This document shows, in pieces, positions 1 through 8,313 of a stretch of 42,658 nucleotides of DNA. The stretch lies in assembly GCF_020687205.1 (NCBI RefSeq), contig NZ_JAJEQE010000025.1, positions 1-42,658 of the forward strand, given 5' to 3'. Source of the stretch: Hominisplanchenecus faecis (GTDB lineage Bacteria > Bacillota > Clostridia > Lachnospirales > Lachnospiraceae). Numbering within the stretch: the stretch's first letter is position 1; every line of letters begins with the position of its first letter. Under the pieces are notes generated by a model. The model ran no database searches. It was not told where the DNA came from and was given only the letters and a program-made list of their open reading frames with translations. The translations under genes were made by a program, and so were the position numbers.

Positions 1-253
1 CCCCGATATGAGCATAAAAGTGGAGCGTAAGCTTCACGATATGCGAATATTGGATAGAATTGTGGGAGTACGAAGTACGGAACAATTCGTATGGCATCTT
101 TTGACCCCAACATCATAAAATGCCAGGATCAAAAGATCTAAATCCACATGAGCTTGCTCATAAGTGGATGAAAGACCTTGGAACCCGCCCCGACCGAAGC
201 GGAGCGTAGAAAGAATTGTGAAAGTACGAAGTACGAAACAATTCATATGGCAT
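1..253 (+). repeat. MITE-like repeat, two units in tandem
   Basis: The stretch before the ABC-F gene holds the tail of one repeat unit (about 1-118) and most of a second (about 126-253). The same modules occur in reverse orientation at 39102-39346. Shared pieces are a hairpin around 142-169 (ATCCAC...GTGGAT), the block CCCCGATATGAGCATAAAAG, the block GACCGAAGCGGAGCGTA, and a 32-nt hairpin present at 57-88 and 213-244. Between the two units lies ATAAAAT, the same heptamer that flanks the distant copy. Unit 1 is cut by the window edge, and unit 2 loses its expected right end near the ABC-F leader. The second unit also creates an in-frame but untranslated-looking extension upstream of the ABC-F gene. 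I do not recognise the family. Confidence 0.75.
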
Positions 254-295
254 CTCACAACTTTCATAACTTCACAAAATTTGACAGGAGTAATT

Positions 296-1846
296 ATGAT
301 CTTAAATGTAAAAAATCTGACGCATGGTTTTGGTGACCGTGCGATTTTCGACAATGTTTCTTTTCGTCTCCTCAAAGGCGAACATATCGGCCTGATCGGT
401 GCAAACGGAGAAGGCAAGTCCACGTTTATGAATATCATCACCGGAAAACTGACACCGGATGAGGGAACGGTCGAATGGGCAAAAAATGTCCGTGTCGGCT
501 ATCTGGATCAGCATTCTGTCCTGGAAAAGGGCATGACGATCGGTGATGTCCTGCGTTCTGCTTTTCAGTTTTTATTTGCAATGGAAGCGGAAATGAACCG
601 TATGTATGAACAGATGGGCGATGCCACACCGGAAGAAATGGAACGTCTGCTCGCCGAGACCGGCACATATCAGGAGCTTTTAGAGCAGCACGATTTCTAT
701 ATGATCGACACAAAAGTAGACGAGATCGCCCGTGCACTCGGTCTGGAAGAGCTTGGGCTTGACCGTGATGTAACCGACCTCTCCGGCGGACAGCGTACCC
801 GTGTACTGATGGCAAAGCTTCTGCTGGAAAAACCAGACATCCTACTTCTGGACGAGCCGACCAACTATCTGGATGAGCAGCACATTGAATGGCTGAAACG
901 CTATCTCCAGGATTATGAAAATGCCTTTATTCTGATCTCCCATGATATTCCGTTCCTGAACAGCGTCATCAACCTGATCTATCATATGGAAAACTGCAGA
1001 CTTGACCGCTATCCGGGCGATTACGATAAATTCCAGGAAGTCTACGCCATGAAGAAAGCCCAGCTTGAGGCTGCCTACAACCGCCAGCAGCAGGAGATCA
1101 GCGACCTCAAGGATTTCGTTGCCCGCAACAAAGCCCGCGTCGCTACAAGGAATATGGCGATGGCACGCCAGAAAAAACTGGACAAAATGGACATCATCGA
1201 ACTGGATCGTGAAAAACCAAAGCCGGAGTTTCACTTTAAAACGGCCCGTACTTCCGGAAAGATGATCTTCGAGACAAACGATCTGGTGATCGGTTACGAC
1301 GAACCGCTGACAAAACCGTTAAATATCCGCATGGAACGCGGCGAACGCATTGCCCTGACCGGTGCAAACGGTATCGGTAAGACCACGCTTCTGAAAAGCA
1401 TTCTGCAGCTGATCAAACCGTATTCCGGCAAAGTGCATCTTGGCGATTATCAGCATATCGGTTATTTTGAGCAGGAGTCCGATACGCAGAACACTTCGAC
1501 CTGTATCGAAGAGATCTGGAGCGAATTTCCGGCAATGACACAGTACGAGATCCGTTCCATGCTGGCAAAATGCGGTCTGACCACCAAACACATCGAGAGT
1601 CAGGTGCGTGTACTGAGCGGCGGCGAGCAGGCAAAAGTACGTCTCTGCAAGATTTTGAACCGTGAGAGCAATATTCTGCTGCTGGACGAGCCGACCAACC
1701 ACCTCGATGTTGACGCAAAAGCAGAACTGAAAAAAGCTCTTCAGGAATATAAGGGAAGTATTCTGCTGATCTGCCATGAGCCGGAATTCTATCAGGATAT
1801 CGTGACAACCGTCTGGAACTGCCAGGAATGGTCCTTAAAGCTGTAG
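296..1846 (+). CDS. ABC-F family ATPase (YkpA/YbiT-like)
   Basis: This is a 516-aa soluble protein with two ABC ATPase domains and no membrane segment, the ABC-F layout. ABC-F proteins bind the ribosome and act in translation; some give antibiotic resistance. Domain 1 has Walker A GANGEGKST (residues 35-43), the signature LSGGQ and the Walker B end DEPTNYLD. Domain 2 has GANGIGKTT, LSGGEQ and DEPTNHLD. The charged linker between them (about 240-320) fits the ABC-F arm. The frame stays open upstream to 164, but that extension lies in the repeat; AGGAG at 286-290, five bases before ATG 296, sets the start. The 3' end overlaps the convergent spmB by 12 bp. Whether it is housekeeping or resistance-type cannot be told from sequence; no resistance-type feature is obvious. 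Confidence 0.93.
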   Translation: MILNVKNLTHGFGDRAIFDNVSFRLLKGEHIGLIGANGEGKSTFMNIITGKLTPDEGTVEWAKNVRVGYLDQHSVLEKGMTIGDVLRSAFQFLFAMEAEMNRMYEQMGDATPEEMERLLAETGTYQELLEQHDFYMIDTKVDEIARALGLEELGLDRDVTDLSGGQRTRVLMAKLLLEKPDILLLDEPTNYLDEQHIEWLKRYLQDYENAFILISHDIPFLNSVINLIYHMENCRLDRYPGDYDKFQEVYAMKKAQLEAAYNRQQQEISDLKDFVARNKARVATRNMAMARQKKLDKMDIIELDREKPKPEFHFKTARTSGKMIFETNDLVIGYDEPLTKPLNIRMERGERIALTGANGIGKTTLLKSILQLIKPYSGKVHLGDYQHIGYFEQESDTQNTSTCIEEIWSEFPAMTQYEIRSMLAKCGLTTKHIESQVRVLSGGEQAKVRLCKILNRESNILLLDEPTNHLDVDAKAELKKALQEYKGSILLICHEPEFYQDIVTTVWNCQEWSLKL

Positions 1847-2347
1847 AAAATTTCCAAGAAAAAAGCTGGCGGCAATCCCGGCAAAAACAGAAAGCAGTGC
1901 ACCTGCCAGCGTATACCGTGTTTTTGTCACTTTTGCTGCCATAAAATAAACGCTCATCGTATAAAATACCGTTTCCGTGCAGCTGAGCATCAGTGATGCA
2001 ATGATTCCGATCTTGGAATCCGGCCCGAATTCTTTAAAAATATCCAGAAGAAATCCGGTCGCCGCACTGGCGGAAAACAGACGCACCACTGCAAGCGGCA
2101 CAAGCTGCACCGGAAATCCGATTCCGGCAAAAAGCCTGCCAAGGATATCCGAGAGCCATTTAAGGAAACCCGATGCCCGCAGGATCCCTACGGCTGTCAT
2201 CAGACCGACAAGTGTCGGCAGGATCGCAAATGCCGTGTGGATTCCTTCCCCGGCACCACGCACAAAATCACCGTATGCATCTCTCTTTTTCAGAAAGGCA
2301 TAACCGACAACGTAAAGCAGAACAAACGGTATCATATACATCGACAA
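1835..2347 (-). CDS. spmB: spore maturation protein B
   Basis: This is a 170-aa hydrophobic protein of the nucleoside-recognition/Gate family. The segments GEGIHTAFAILPTLVGLMTAVGILRASG and the later GPDSKIGIIASLMLSCTETVFYTMSVYF run follow Bacillus SpmB closely, and the length fits (about 178 aa there). SpmB works with SpmA in dehydration of the spore core. The partner spmA is not next to it here. The start is uncertain: TTG at 2347 and ATG at 2341 or 2335 are all possible, and no good ribosome site is visible because a terminator hairpin ends just upstream. The frame is open further upstream with hydrophobic codons, so the N-terminus may be longer. Its last codons overlap the end of the ABC-F gene on the other strand. 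Confidence 0.85.
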   Translation of the reverse strand: MSMYMIPFVLLYVVGYAFLKKRDAYGDFVRGAGEGIHTAFAILPTLVGLMTAVGILRASGFLKWLSDILGRLFAGIGFPVQLVPLAVVRLFSASAATGFLLDIFKEFGPDSKIGIIASLMLSCTETVFYTMSVYFMAAKVTKTRYTLAGALLSVFAGIAASFFLGNFLQL

Positions 2348-2365
2348 AAAGAGTAGAAATGACAG

Positions 2366-2417
2366 AAAAATCCCTCCATAAGTCCGTCCGTTTACTGTAT
2401 CTTATGAAGGGATTTTT
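2366..2417 (-). terminator. intrinsic terminator before spmB
   Basis: Two 17-base arms (2366-2382 and 2401-2417) pair with one mismatch and have A-runs and T-runs at the outer ends, so the hairpin works in either direction. It would end transcription of the gene finishing at 2499, leaving spmB with its own promoter or with read-through. Confidence 0.75.
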
Positions 2418-2498
2418 GTAACTATTCAGGTAAAGCGGACATTCACAATCCGCTTCGCTACTTGCTCAGCTCTGCTGTCAGAAACACAAAAACATGCT

Positions 2499-3410
2499 TC
2501 AGGATTTTTCCACAGCAGCTTCCGCTTCCATGGTTTCAAGCGTTTCTTTGATTTCTCTTTCTTTTTCAGCTTCTGCCACTTCTTCGACCACATCGGTTTC
2601 CTCTGTGCCTGTCTGTGTCTCATTTTCCTGTGCAGTCCCCGCTTTTTCTTCCTGTGGTTTCACAACCTCTTTTGTTTCGTTTTCTTTGCGAAGTTCTACT
2701 TTTGCTTTTTCTGCGGTTTCCTGTGCAGCTGCAGCTTCTTCCACAACCGTTTCTCTGACCGGCTCCTGCTCCGGATGCTGCATTCTCTGCGGATCACTCC
2801 ACACACGCTCCCATGGATTTGGCATACGCTCACCGTTCATATGGATCCCCATGCTCTGTGCATACGGATACGGCATTCCACGATAGAATCTTTTTTCTTC
2901 ATCAGAAGCACTCTTCATCAGTTTGCGGCCTACCCATAAAACAAATACAGCAACAACAGCAACCGGAATCTTTGCGATCACAGCACCTGGCAGACTGGTC
3001 GGCCCGTAGATGATGTCCGCAAAATATTTGACAACACTCCAGATCATGCACGCCGCCACGATATACAAAACCGTTCCCATGGCCTTTTTACCATCCCGTC
3101 TGCTGATGCTGTCCTTTAAGCCTTCGCTCCACTCCATCCAGTCATCACCCCAGAGATAATGATCCTCCAATTTTTTAAACGCTTCTGCGTCCATCGAATT
3201 CTTGTTGGTTGCATCGAAAAAGCTGTACAGCAGAATGATCGGTGCAAAGAAAAGCAGCGGCTTGATATCCAGCCAGATACCCACTGCACATAACGTTGCA
3301 AAGATTGTCATTAAAGACAATCCCTGCTTCATAAATCCCATATACATCTGTCCTGCTCCCGGGATCAGAGAAAACAAAAACATCAATATTTTATTCTTTT
3401 GTCTCGCCAT
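2499..3410 (-). CDS. membrane protein with TM2-like start and acidic tail
   Basis: This is a 303-aa protein of unknown role. The N-terminus carries the TM2-type pattern (SLIPGAGQMYMGFMKQG, residues 14-30) followed by hydrophobic segments at about 35-63, and two more at about 110-135 and 145-162. The middle part (175-210) is rich in Met, Pro and Trp. The last 90 residues are almost only Glu, Ala, Thr, Val and Lys, and probably form a disordered cytoplasmic tail. AAAGGAAAAGAA precedes the ATG. The 70 bases between this stop and the terminator at 2366-2417 contain a short inverted repeat (AAGCGGA...TCCGCTT) but no gene. No function can be assigned; proteins of this shape are common in Lachnospiraceae. 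Confidence 0.75.
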   Translation of the reverse strand: MARQKNKILMFLFSLIPGAGQMYMGFMKQGLSLMTIFATLCAVGIWLDIKPLLFFAPIILLYSFFDATNKNSMDAEAFKKLEDHYLWGDDWMEWSEGLKDSISRRDGKKAMGTVLYIVAACMIWSVVKYFADIIYGPTSLPGAVIAKIPVAVVAVFVLWVGRKLMKSASDEEKRFYRGMPYPYAQSMGIHMNGERMPNPWERVWSDPQRMQHPEQEPVRETVVEEAAAAQETAEKAKVELRKENETKEVVKPQEEKAGTAQENETQTGTEETDVVEEVAEAEKEREIKETLETMEAEAAVEKS

Positions 3411-3501
3411 TTTCTTTTCCTTTCATAATGTTTTCGCATCACCACATCTGCATGCGAAACGGTATTTCCATCGAAAGCATTTTTAAATCTCATTGCAAAA
3501 T

Positions 3502-4818
3502 TCAGAAACACTGCTTCAGCAGCTGTAACGCCTCTGAAAACTTCTCCACCGGAACTGCTGCACAGGAAAGAGCAAGACGGATCCCTTGCTCACTTTCATC
3601 CGCAGATAAAAAAGCAAAACCTTTTTCTTCTGCTCTGTACAGAACTTCCCGCAGATTTCCTGCTCCGAAAATTTCCAGAAGGCTTACAAATCCGGTCTCC
3701 CCGGCCGTAACTTTTGCCTCTTCTACAAAAATCCTTTTCGCTTCACTGCACAAAATTTTTGTTTTCGCTAAATAGTGTTTCCTGGATTTACGAATCTGAC
3801 TTTCCAGATGACCATCCCGGATAAACTGACACAATGCGATCTGTTCCGTTTTGGATGCCGTCTGATTATAAAAATCTCTGCGTCTCTGATATTTTTCCAG
3901 AAGATCCGGCGGAAGCACCATAAAACTTAAGCGGATCGACGGCAGCAAAAGCCTGGAAAATGTTCCGAGATAAATGACTCCGTTTCCGCCCGCCAGACCC
4001 TGAATGGACGGCGATGGATGATGATAATAACAGAATTCACTGTTGTAGTCATCCTCGATCAGCAAAATATTTTTTTCAGATGCTTCACGCAGTATCTTCA
4101 TCCGCTCTCCGACCGAAAGAACATCGCCCCAGGCAGTCGCCTGCGAAGGTGACACATAGCAGACATCCGGCTGCTCCTGTTTTCGATCGCACAGTTCAAA
4201 ACCATGATCCTCAAAAACGGCTCGCCCCTGCCGAAATCCCGGATTATAAAACGCAATTTTTTTACGTCCCTCAATCAACGGACACAGAATGTGAAGCAGG
4301 CTCTGAACACCCGCTCCAATCACAATATGTTCCGGCGTACAAACCACATTTCGGTTGTTTTGCAAATATCTGCACAGAACCTCCCGCAGATCGTATTCTC
4401 CCTGCGGTTCTCCATAAGAGAGCAGACGCTCATCCTGCCGCAGTGCACTTTTGATATACCGCCTCCACAGTTCAAACCGGAAGGTTTCTCTGTCAACACT
4501 TGCAGACGCAAAATTGTAAAGCACCGGCTTCTTTTCTTTTTGATCGGCACTTTTCTGAAATTCTGCCGTTTTTCGCGTCCTGCCGATGTCCGTCACATAA
4601 AATCCGCTCTGCGGCCTGGAAATAATATAGCCCTCTGCCGCAAGCACCATGTATGCCGTCTCCACCGTTGTCCGGCTCATCTGCAATTCTGCCGCACACC
4701 GCCGGATCGACGGCAGCCTGCTTCCAGGTGCAAGCTGTTGCGACAGAATAAGCTGTTTGTAATAATTATATACCCTCACATAGAGGTGAACAGACTGATT
4801 GTCAAGTTCCGGTTTCAT
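3502..4818 (-). CDS. MocR-type regulator (GntR HTH + aminotransferase fold)
   Basis: This is a 438-aa protein. Residues 1-75 form a GntR winged helix (LPSIRRCAAELQMSRTTVETAY), and residues 110-438 follow fold-type I aminotransferases (IEDDYNSEF, YLGTFSR, YMVLP-like FMVLP). MocR regulators bind pyridoxal phosphate and control genes for vitamin B6, GABA, taurine or transport. The lysine that normally holds PLP in the GTFSK motif is Arg here (codon AGG, bases near 3954), so normal internal aldimine formation seems impossible. AGGAGTGTGATCT precedes the ATG. The target is unknown. The HdeD-like gene lies 91 bp upstream on the same strand, and no MocR-type direct repeats were identified. Confidence 0.88.
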   Translation of the reverse strand: MKPELDNQSVHLYVRVYNYYKQLILSQQLAPGSRLPSIRRCAAELQMSRTTVETAYMVLAAEGYIISRPQSGFYVTDIGRTRKTAEFQKSADQKEKKPVLYNFASASVDRETFRFELWRRYIKSALRQDERLLSYGEPQGEYDLREVLCRYLQNNRNVVCTPEHIVIGAGVQSLLHILCPLIEGRKKIAFYNPGFRQGRAVFEDHGFELCDRKQEQPDVCYVSPSQATAWGDVLSVGERMKILREASEKNILLIEDDYNSEFCYYHHPSPSIQGLAGGNGVIYLGTFSRLLLPSIRLSFMVLPPDLLEKYQRRRDFYNQTASKTEQIALCQFIRDGHLESQIRKSRKHYLAKTKILCSEAKRIFVEEAKVTAGETGFVSLLEIFGAGNLREVLYRAEEKGFAFLSADESEQGIRLALSCAAVPVEKFSEALQLLKQCF

Positions 4819-4909
4819 AGATCACACTCCTGGAATTTCAAAAATGTCAAAGTTAAATGTCTTTTCTTACAAGAAAAAACCGACTTTTGAACCTTTTTAC
4901 CCTGACATC

Positions 4910-5413
4910 TTACAAAACGATAAGCAAAAATAACAAATCCAGTGCCCCGTCGATCAGCAGGCAGGCTCCGAAGAATACCATCGTCATCTTCACAGCCCCG
5001 AATGGGTTGAAAAGCAAAGCCACACCAACGATCATCAAAAGAATCCCGATCGTCAGAAGCTTGCCCCAGCCGATTGCATCCAACACACGCAGATCCAGTG
5101 CTCTCTGGATTTTGCTGATACCGTCCAGCATCAGTACCACGCCAAGCAGAAACGGCAAAAACGATACCACCGTCTGCGGCGTGATCAGACAGAACATGCC
5201 AAGTGCAATAAAGATCACACCGAGGATCAGTTCGCCCTTTGCCTTACCTTTCCGGCACTGGAGCACATGCAGAAGTCCGTATGCCGCCGCAATCACGCCG
5301 CAGCCATAACAGATCGCCCGCACACTGGTATCAGGCTTCAGCACCAGAAACAGTCCCAGAAGGATATAGCCTGCTGCCTGAAGAATCTGTATTGTTTTTA
5401 TCTTACTTCCCAT
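4910..5413 (-). CDS. HdeD/DUF308 family membrane protein
   Basis: This is a 167-aa protein with six evenly spaced hydrophobic segments, arranged as repeated hairpins (for example AAGYILLGLFLVLKP, ELILGVIFIALGMFCLITP and LLTIGILLMIVGVALLFNP). That is the DUF308/HdeD pattern. The family is membrane-bound and linked to acid stress in Enterobacteria; its role in Firmicutes is unclear. GGAAGGAG sits eight bases before the ATG. It is followed by the MocR gene on the same strand, which could be a downstream partner or simply a neighbour. Confidence 0.8.
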   Translation of the reverse strand: MGSKIKTIQILQAAGYILLGLFLVLKPDTSVRAICYGCGVIAAAYGLLHVLQCRKGKAKGELILGVIFIALGMFCLITPQTVVSFLPFLLGVVLMLDGISKIQRALDLRVLDAIGWGKLLTIGILLMIVGVALLFNPFGAVKMTMVFFGACLLIDGALDLLFLLIVL

Positions 5414-5580
5414 AAAAACACTCCTTCCCTTTTTTCATAAAAATCACTATGAAAACAGTCTACCACGAAGCGGAGCCGGATACAATGTACCATTTGGAAG
5501 ATTTGTCTAGGTTCTTATTGTTTATGTTGACTTTAATTATATTTTAAAAATATATTAAAATAATGAGAGTTATGCGTTAA

Positions 5581-5862
5581 TATTATTTTCAAGCATATCT
5601 TTCTGAATTTCTTCGTGCAAATAAATCGGAGGTGATCTCGATGAGTATATTCGAATACGACAAAGAAGAGGAAGAACGAAAACTCAGAAAAGCAGAATAT
5701 GAGGCTGGTGTTGCCGATGGATTTAACGACGGCATCAATACTGCAAAAAAAGATACCGCTATTACTCTTACAGAACTTCATATGCCGATTGAACAAATTG
5801 CCCTTGCATTGAAAGTAGATGTGGAAACAGTAAAAGAATGGCTTCGTTCGACAGGTAAATAA
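5581..5862 (+). pseudogene. 3' remnant of Rpn/PD-(D/E)XK family gene
   Basis: The open frame reads YYFQAYLSEFLRANKSEV, then ISMSIFEYDKEEEERKLRKA, an acidic and basic helix, and ends with a small helix-turn-helix-like tail (MPIEQIALALKVDVETVKEWL). This is the usual C-terminal end of Rpn-family recombination-promoting nucleases ('PD-(D/E)XK transposases') in Lachnospiraceae, which are normally about 300 aa. The nuclease domain is missing; a TAA at 5578-5580 closes the frame. By chance or reuse, GGAGGTGA at 5628-5635 precedes ATG 5641, so a 73-aa protein could still be made from 5641-5862. A hairpin at about 5892-5914 (CTTCTTG...CAAGAAG) follows. Confidence 0.7.
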
Positions 5863-5993
5863 AAATTGACCGAGCTCTTTAGAGCGAGAGATGCTTCTTG
5901 TCCGAAGGGCAAGAAGATGGGCATTAAGAAAACTTATATGTAAAATATAACGCCATGATGATCCGAAAACAATCTCCTGACACGCTGCGTTTC

Positions 5994-6416
5994 CTATCCA
6001 TGAAAATATGCTTGTGGATGAATCATGTGTTCCTTAGCATTCAGCTGTGCCAGTATCTTATCTTGATACATAAATCCTCTCTGATCCGTGTATTCACTGT
6101 AAATCTCCTGTGCCATTCTGGAAAACCTCAAATAAAGATCCATGCGAGGCGGTACAAAAATTATTTCCGGGCAAACTTGCCTTGCCTGCCACAATGCCAT
6201 ACCTGTTTTTATTCCGGCTCGCTTTGCAATATAATTCGCAGTCAGCACAATTCCATGTCTTGCCTCCGGATCACCACCGACTGCCATTGGCTTTCCGGCA
6301 AGTTCCGGATGATGCAGTTTGTCATTCGGAAAAGTGCATTTTTTCATATAATACTCTCTGATTGCCTGAAATATCCATTCCGCAATCTTTTCTTTCTGCT
6401 GTTCTGTATTACACAC
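5994..6416 (-). pseudogene. Y-family DNA polymerase fragment
   Basis: The middle of this 140-codon frame (residues 34-108) matches Y-family (DinB/ImpB-MucB-type) polymerases: HPELAGKPMAVGGDPEARHG, KTGMALWQARQVCP, and PPRMDLYLRFSRMAQEIYSEYTD. The N-terminal catalytic segment before it (HVDMNNFYASVE type) is missing. After YTDQ the expected EPFGLDE...LD block is also missing and the frame runs into unrelated residues. It is therefore an internal slice of a gene of about 400 codons. It starts 16 bp after the MATE stop, in the same frame as MATE, with only GTG available at 6416 and no clear ribosome site. No active protein is expected. Confidence 0.7.
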
Positions 6417-6431
6417 ATTGTTTTTGAAAGT

Positions 6432-7775
6432 TTACCGTCGTTTTCTTGTGATCCATAAAAATGTACAGGTAAAAATAATTCCCTTTACAATGGAGGTTGA
6501 AGAAATAGCCCACCATATTCCATCCAGACCCATAATACCTCCAAGAATGATCGACAGCGGAATTCTTGCACTGGTAAAAGCTATACTGATGATACTGCAA
6601 AGTCGGGTTCTGCCGAGCCCTGATAATGCACCGACTGTCGTCAGTTCCACACACATAAAAGCTTCACTGAAACCTATGATGATCAGATATTCAACTGATG
6701 TTGCGATTGCTTTGGGTTCATGAAAAAAGATTCTGGCAATCGGTTCCGGCATACATATAAATACAGCTGAGATCAACAGTCCCCAGATACCAACCGTCCA
6801 CAAAGAAGCCTTATATCCTTTTTTGACACGGTCATTTTTGCCCGCACCATAGTTCTGTGCGATAAAGGCATTTAATGCCGCTGCAAAACCGTCTGCAGTA
6901 TTCCATGATATCGATTCAATCTGACCTCCGACTCTCTGCGTTGCAACAGCTTCTGCACCATACCCGGAGATCATACGTGTCAGCACCATGGAGATTGCAC
7001 AATATGCCATTCCCTGTATTGCTGTCGGAATTCCGATCTTACAGATTCCCTGCAGATATTTCCGCGGGATTTTTGCCAAAAGCCTAGTTCCTTTTAGTAC
7101 ATTTTCTTTCTTTTGTATGACAATTCCGACTATCATGATACTCATAACGATCGCCTGTGCTGTCACTGTCGCAATTGCAGCTCCGACAACACCAAGCTTC
7201 GGAAACATCCCCACTCCAAGAATCAACACAGGATCCAGAACCATATTTGTGGCCAGGCCGACAAGATTCGCTATAAAAGGTGTCTTTGAATCTCCCTGTG
7301 CCGTATAAAGTCCAGTCAGTGTCAGCGTCATAAAAGAAAATACGATTAGCCCACAGGCAATCTTCGTATATGACATTGCCGCCGCATGAGCCTGTGCATC
7401 TGCAAGCTGAAAAAATCCTACCATCTGTCTGGTAAAAAGCAACGAAAGAATTCCATATGCCATTCCCATAAATGCAGCAAGCTGTACTGCCGCCTGTGCA
7501 AATCCGTGTGCCTTTTCTCTGTCTCCACGTCCGATACACTGTGCCACATGCACCTGTCCACCCATTCTAGCCATAGCTGCAAGTCCCTGCGAAAGCCAGG
7601 TAAACATACCTCCAACACCTACACCTGCAACTGCCTTCGAACCAAGCAGACCAATCCAGGCCATGTCCGTGATGTTGTACAAAGTCCCCAGAAACGATGA
7701 CGCCATGATCGGAACCGCAAGTTTCGTCAGCGTTTTTAGAATAGGATCTTTTGTTAAATTTCCCTCCATTTTCAT
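6432..7775 (-). CDS. MATE family efflux transporter
   Basis: This is a 447-aa protein with about twelve membrane segments and the repeated two-half layout of MATE transporters (DPILKTLTKLAVPIMASSFL at the start; KIGIPTAIQGMAYC beginning the second half). Family members export drugs or metabolites in exchange for Na+ or H+. The length is normal for the family and no frameshift is seen. GAGGA lies a few bases before the ATG, and a second ATG two codons later is equally possible. The polymerase remnant follows at once. The upstream 140 bp are AT-rich and lead into the GH1 relic; a TATAAT-like box occurs there, but I see no convincing -35 partner. The substrate cannot be predicted. Confidence 0.9.
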   Translation of the reverse strand: MKMEGNLTKDPILKTLTKLAVPIMASSFLGTLYNITDMAWIGLLGSKAVAGVGVGGMFTWLSQGLAAMARMGGQVHVAQCIGRGDREKAHGFAQAAVQLAAFMGMAYGILSLLFTRQMVGFFQLADAQAHAAAMSYTKIACGLIVFSFMTLTLTGLYTAQGDSKTPFIANLVGLATNMVLDPVLILGVGMFPKLGVVGAAIATVTAQAIVMSIMIVGIVIQKKENVLKGTRLLAKIPRKYLQGICKIGIPTAIQGMAYCAISMVLTRMISGYGAEAVATQRVGGQIESISWNTADGFAAALNAFIAQNYGAGKNDRVKKGYKASLWTVGIWGLLISAVFICMPEPIARIFFHEPKAIATSVEYLIIIGFSEAFMCVELTTVGALSGLGRTRLCSIISIAFTSARIPLSIILGGIMGLDGIWWAISSTSIVKGIIFTCTFLWITRKRR

Positions 7776-7918
7776 TCCTCATCCATTTTTATTTTTTATT
7801 ATCCACAAATCCTATTATACATGGTTTAACAAAGATTTTCATCAGGAATTATCCATATATATCAAAAATCCTTTTGAAGAAATATTATTCTCCAAAAGGG
7901 CTTTCTGTCTGAATCTTT

Positions 7919-8218
7919 TTATAATTTTTCTCCGCAAGATTCAATGACTTTTTTGTACCAATAAAAAGAATCTTTTCGAATTCTGGAAAAATCTCCTGTT
8001 CCATTCTTGAGACTTTCATCATCTTCCGGCATCGTCTCCAGATTTATTTCATTTTCTTCGAAAAATCTTGCAGCAAAGCCCGGATAATCCCCTCTGACAT
8101 GTACATCTCCGGCAACAGAATTATGAATCTGTCCAAATTTCTGGGCATAAAAAATATCTTCTGAATAACAGGTATACTGAAATGTTTGAACTTCAGTATA
8201 AAAAAGATTTGGCTTCTT
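7919..8218 (-). pseudogene. GH1 6-phospho-beta-glucosidase remnant
   Basis: The minus strand holds an open frame from the TAA at 8219-8221 to the TAA at 7919-7921. It reads QTFQYTCYSEDIFYAQKFGQ, IHNSVAGDVHVRGDYPGFAA, RFFEENEINLE, then GDFSRIRKDSFYWYKKVIES and a short end. The first part matches the middle of GH1 phospho-beta-glucosidases, and the last part matches their extreme C-terminus (KKxSFYWYKKVI). About a hundred or more residues between them are absent, including the catalytic ENG region, so an internal deletion joined the two pieces. The 5' end is cut just before the IS66 target duplication, and nothing GH1-like continues beyond the element. It is not expressed as an enzyme. Confidence 0.7.
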
Positions 8219-8313
8219 TTAATATCGTAAGTGCTTAATTTTCAGGTATCGCCAGAAAAATATCCGACTACTTTTCAGCAGCCGGAGTACCTTGACAATT
8301 CACATATGATTGA

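Noticed and set aside
164-295. In-frame extension of the ABC-F gene upstream (peptide starting MDERPWNPPR)
   Set aside because: It lies inside the repeat; the distant repeat copy gives MDERPWDPPR in a gene-free place, and AGGAG before ATG 296 sets the real start.
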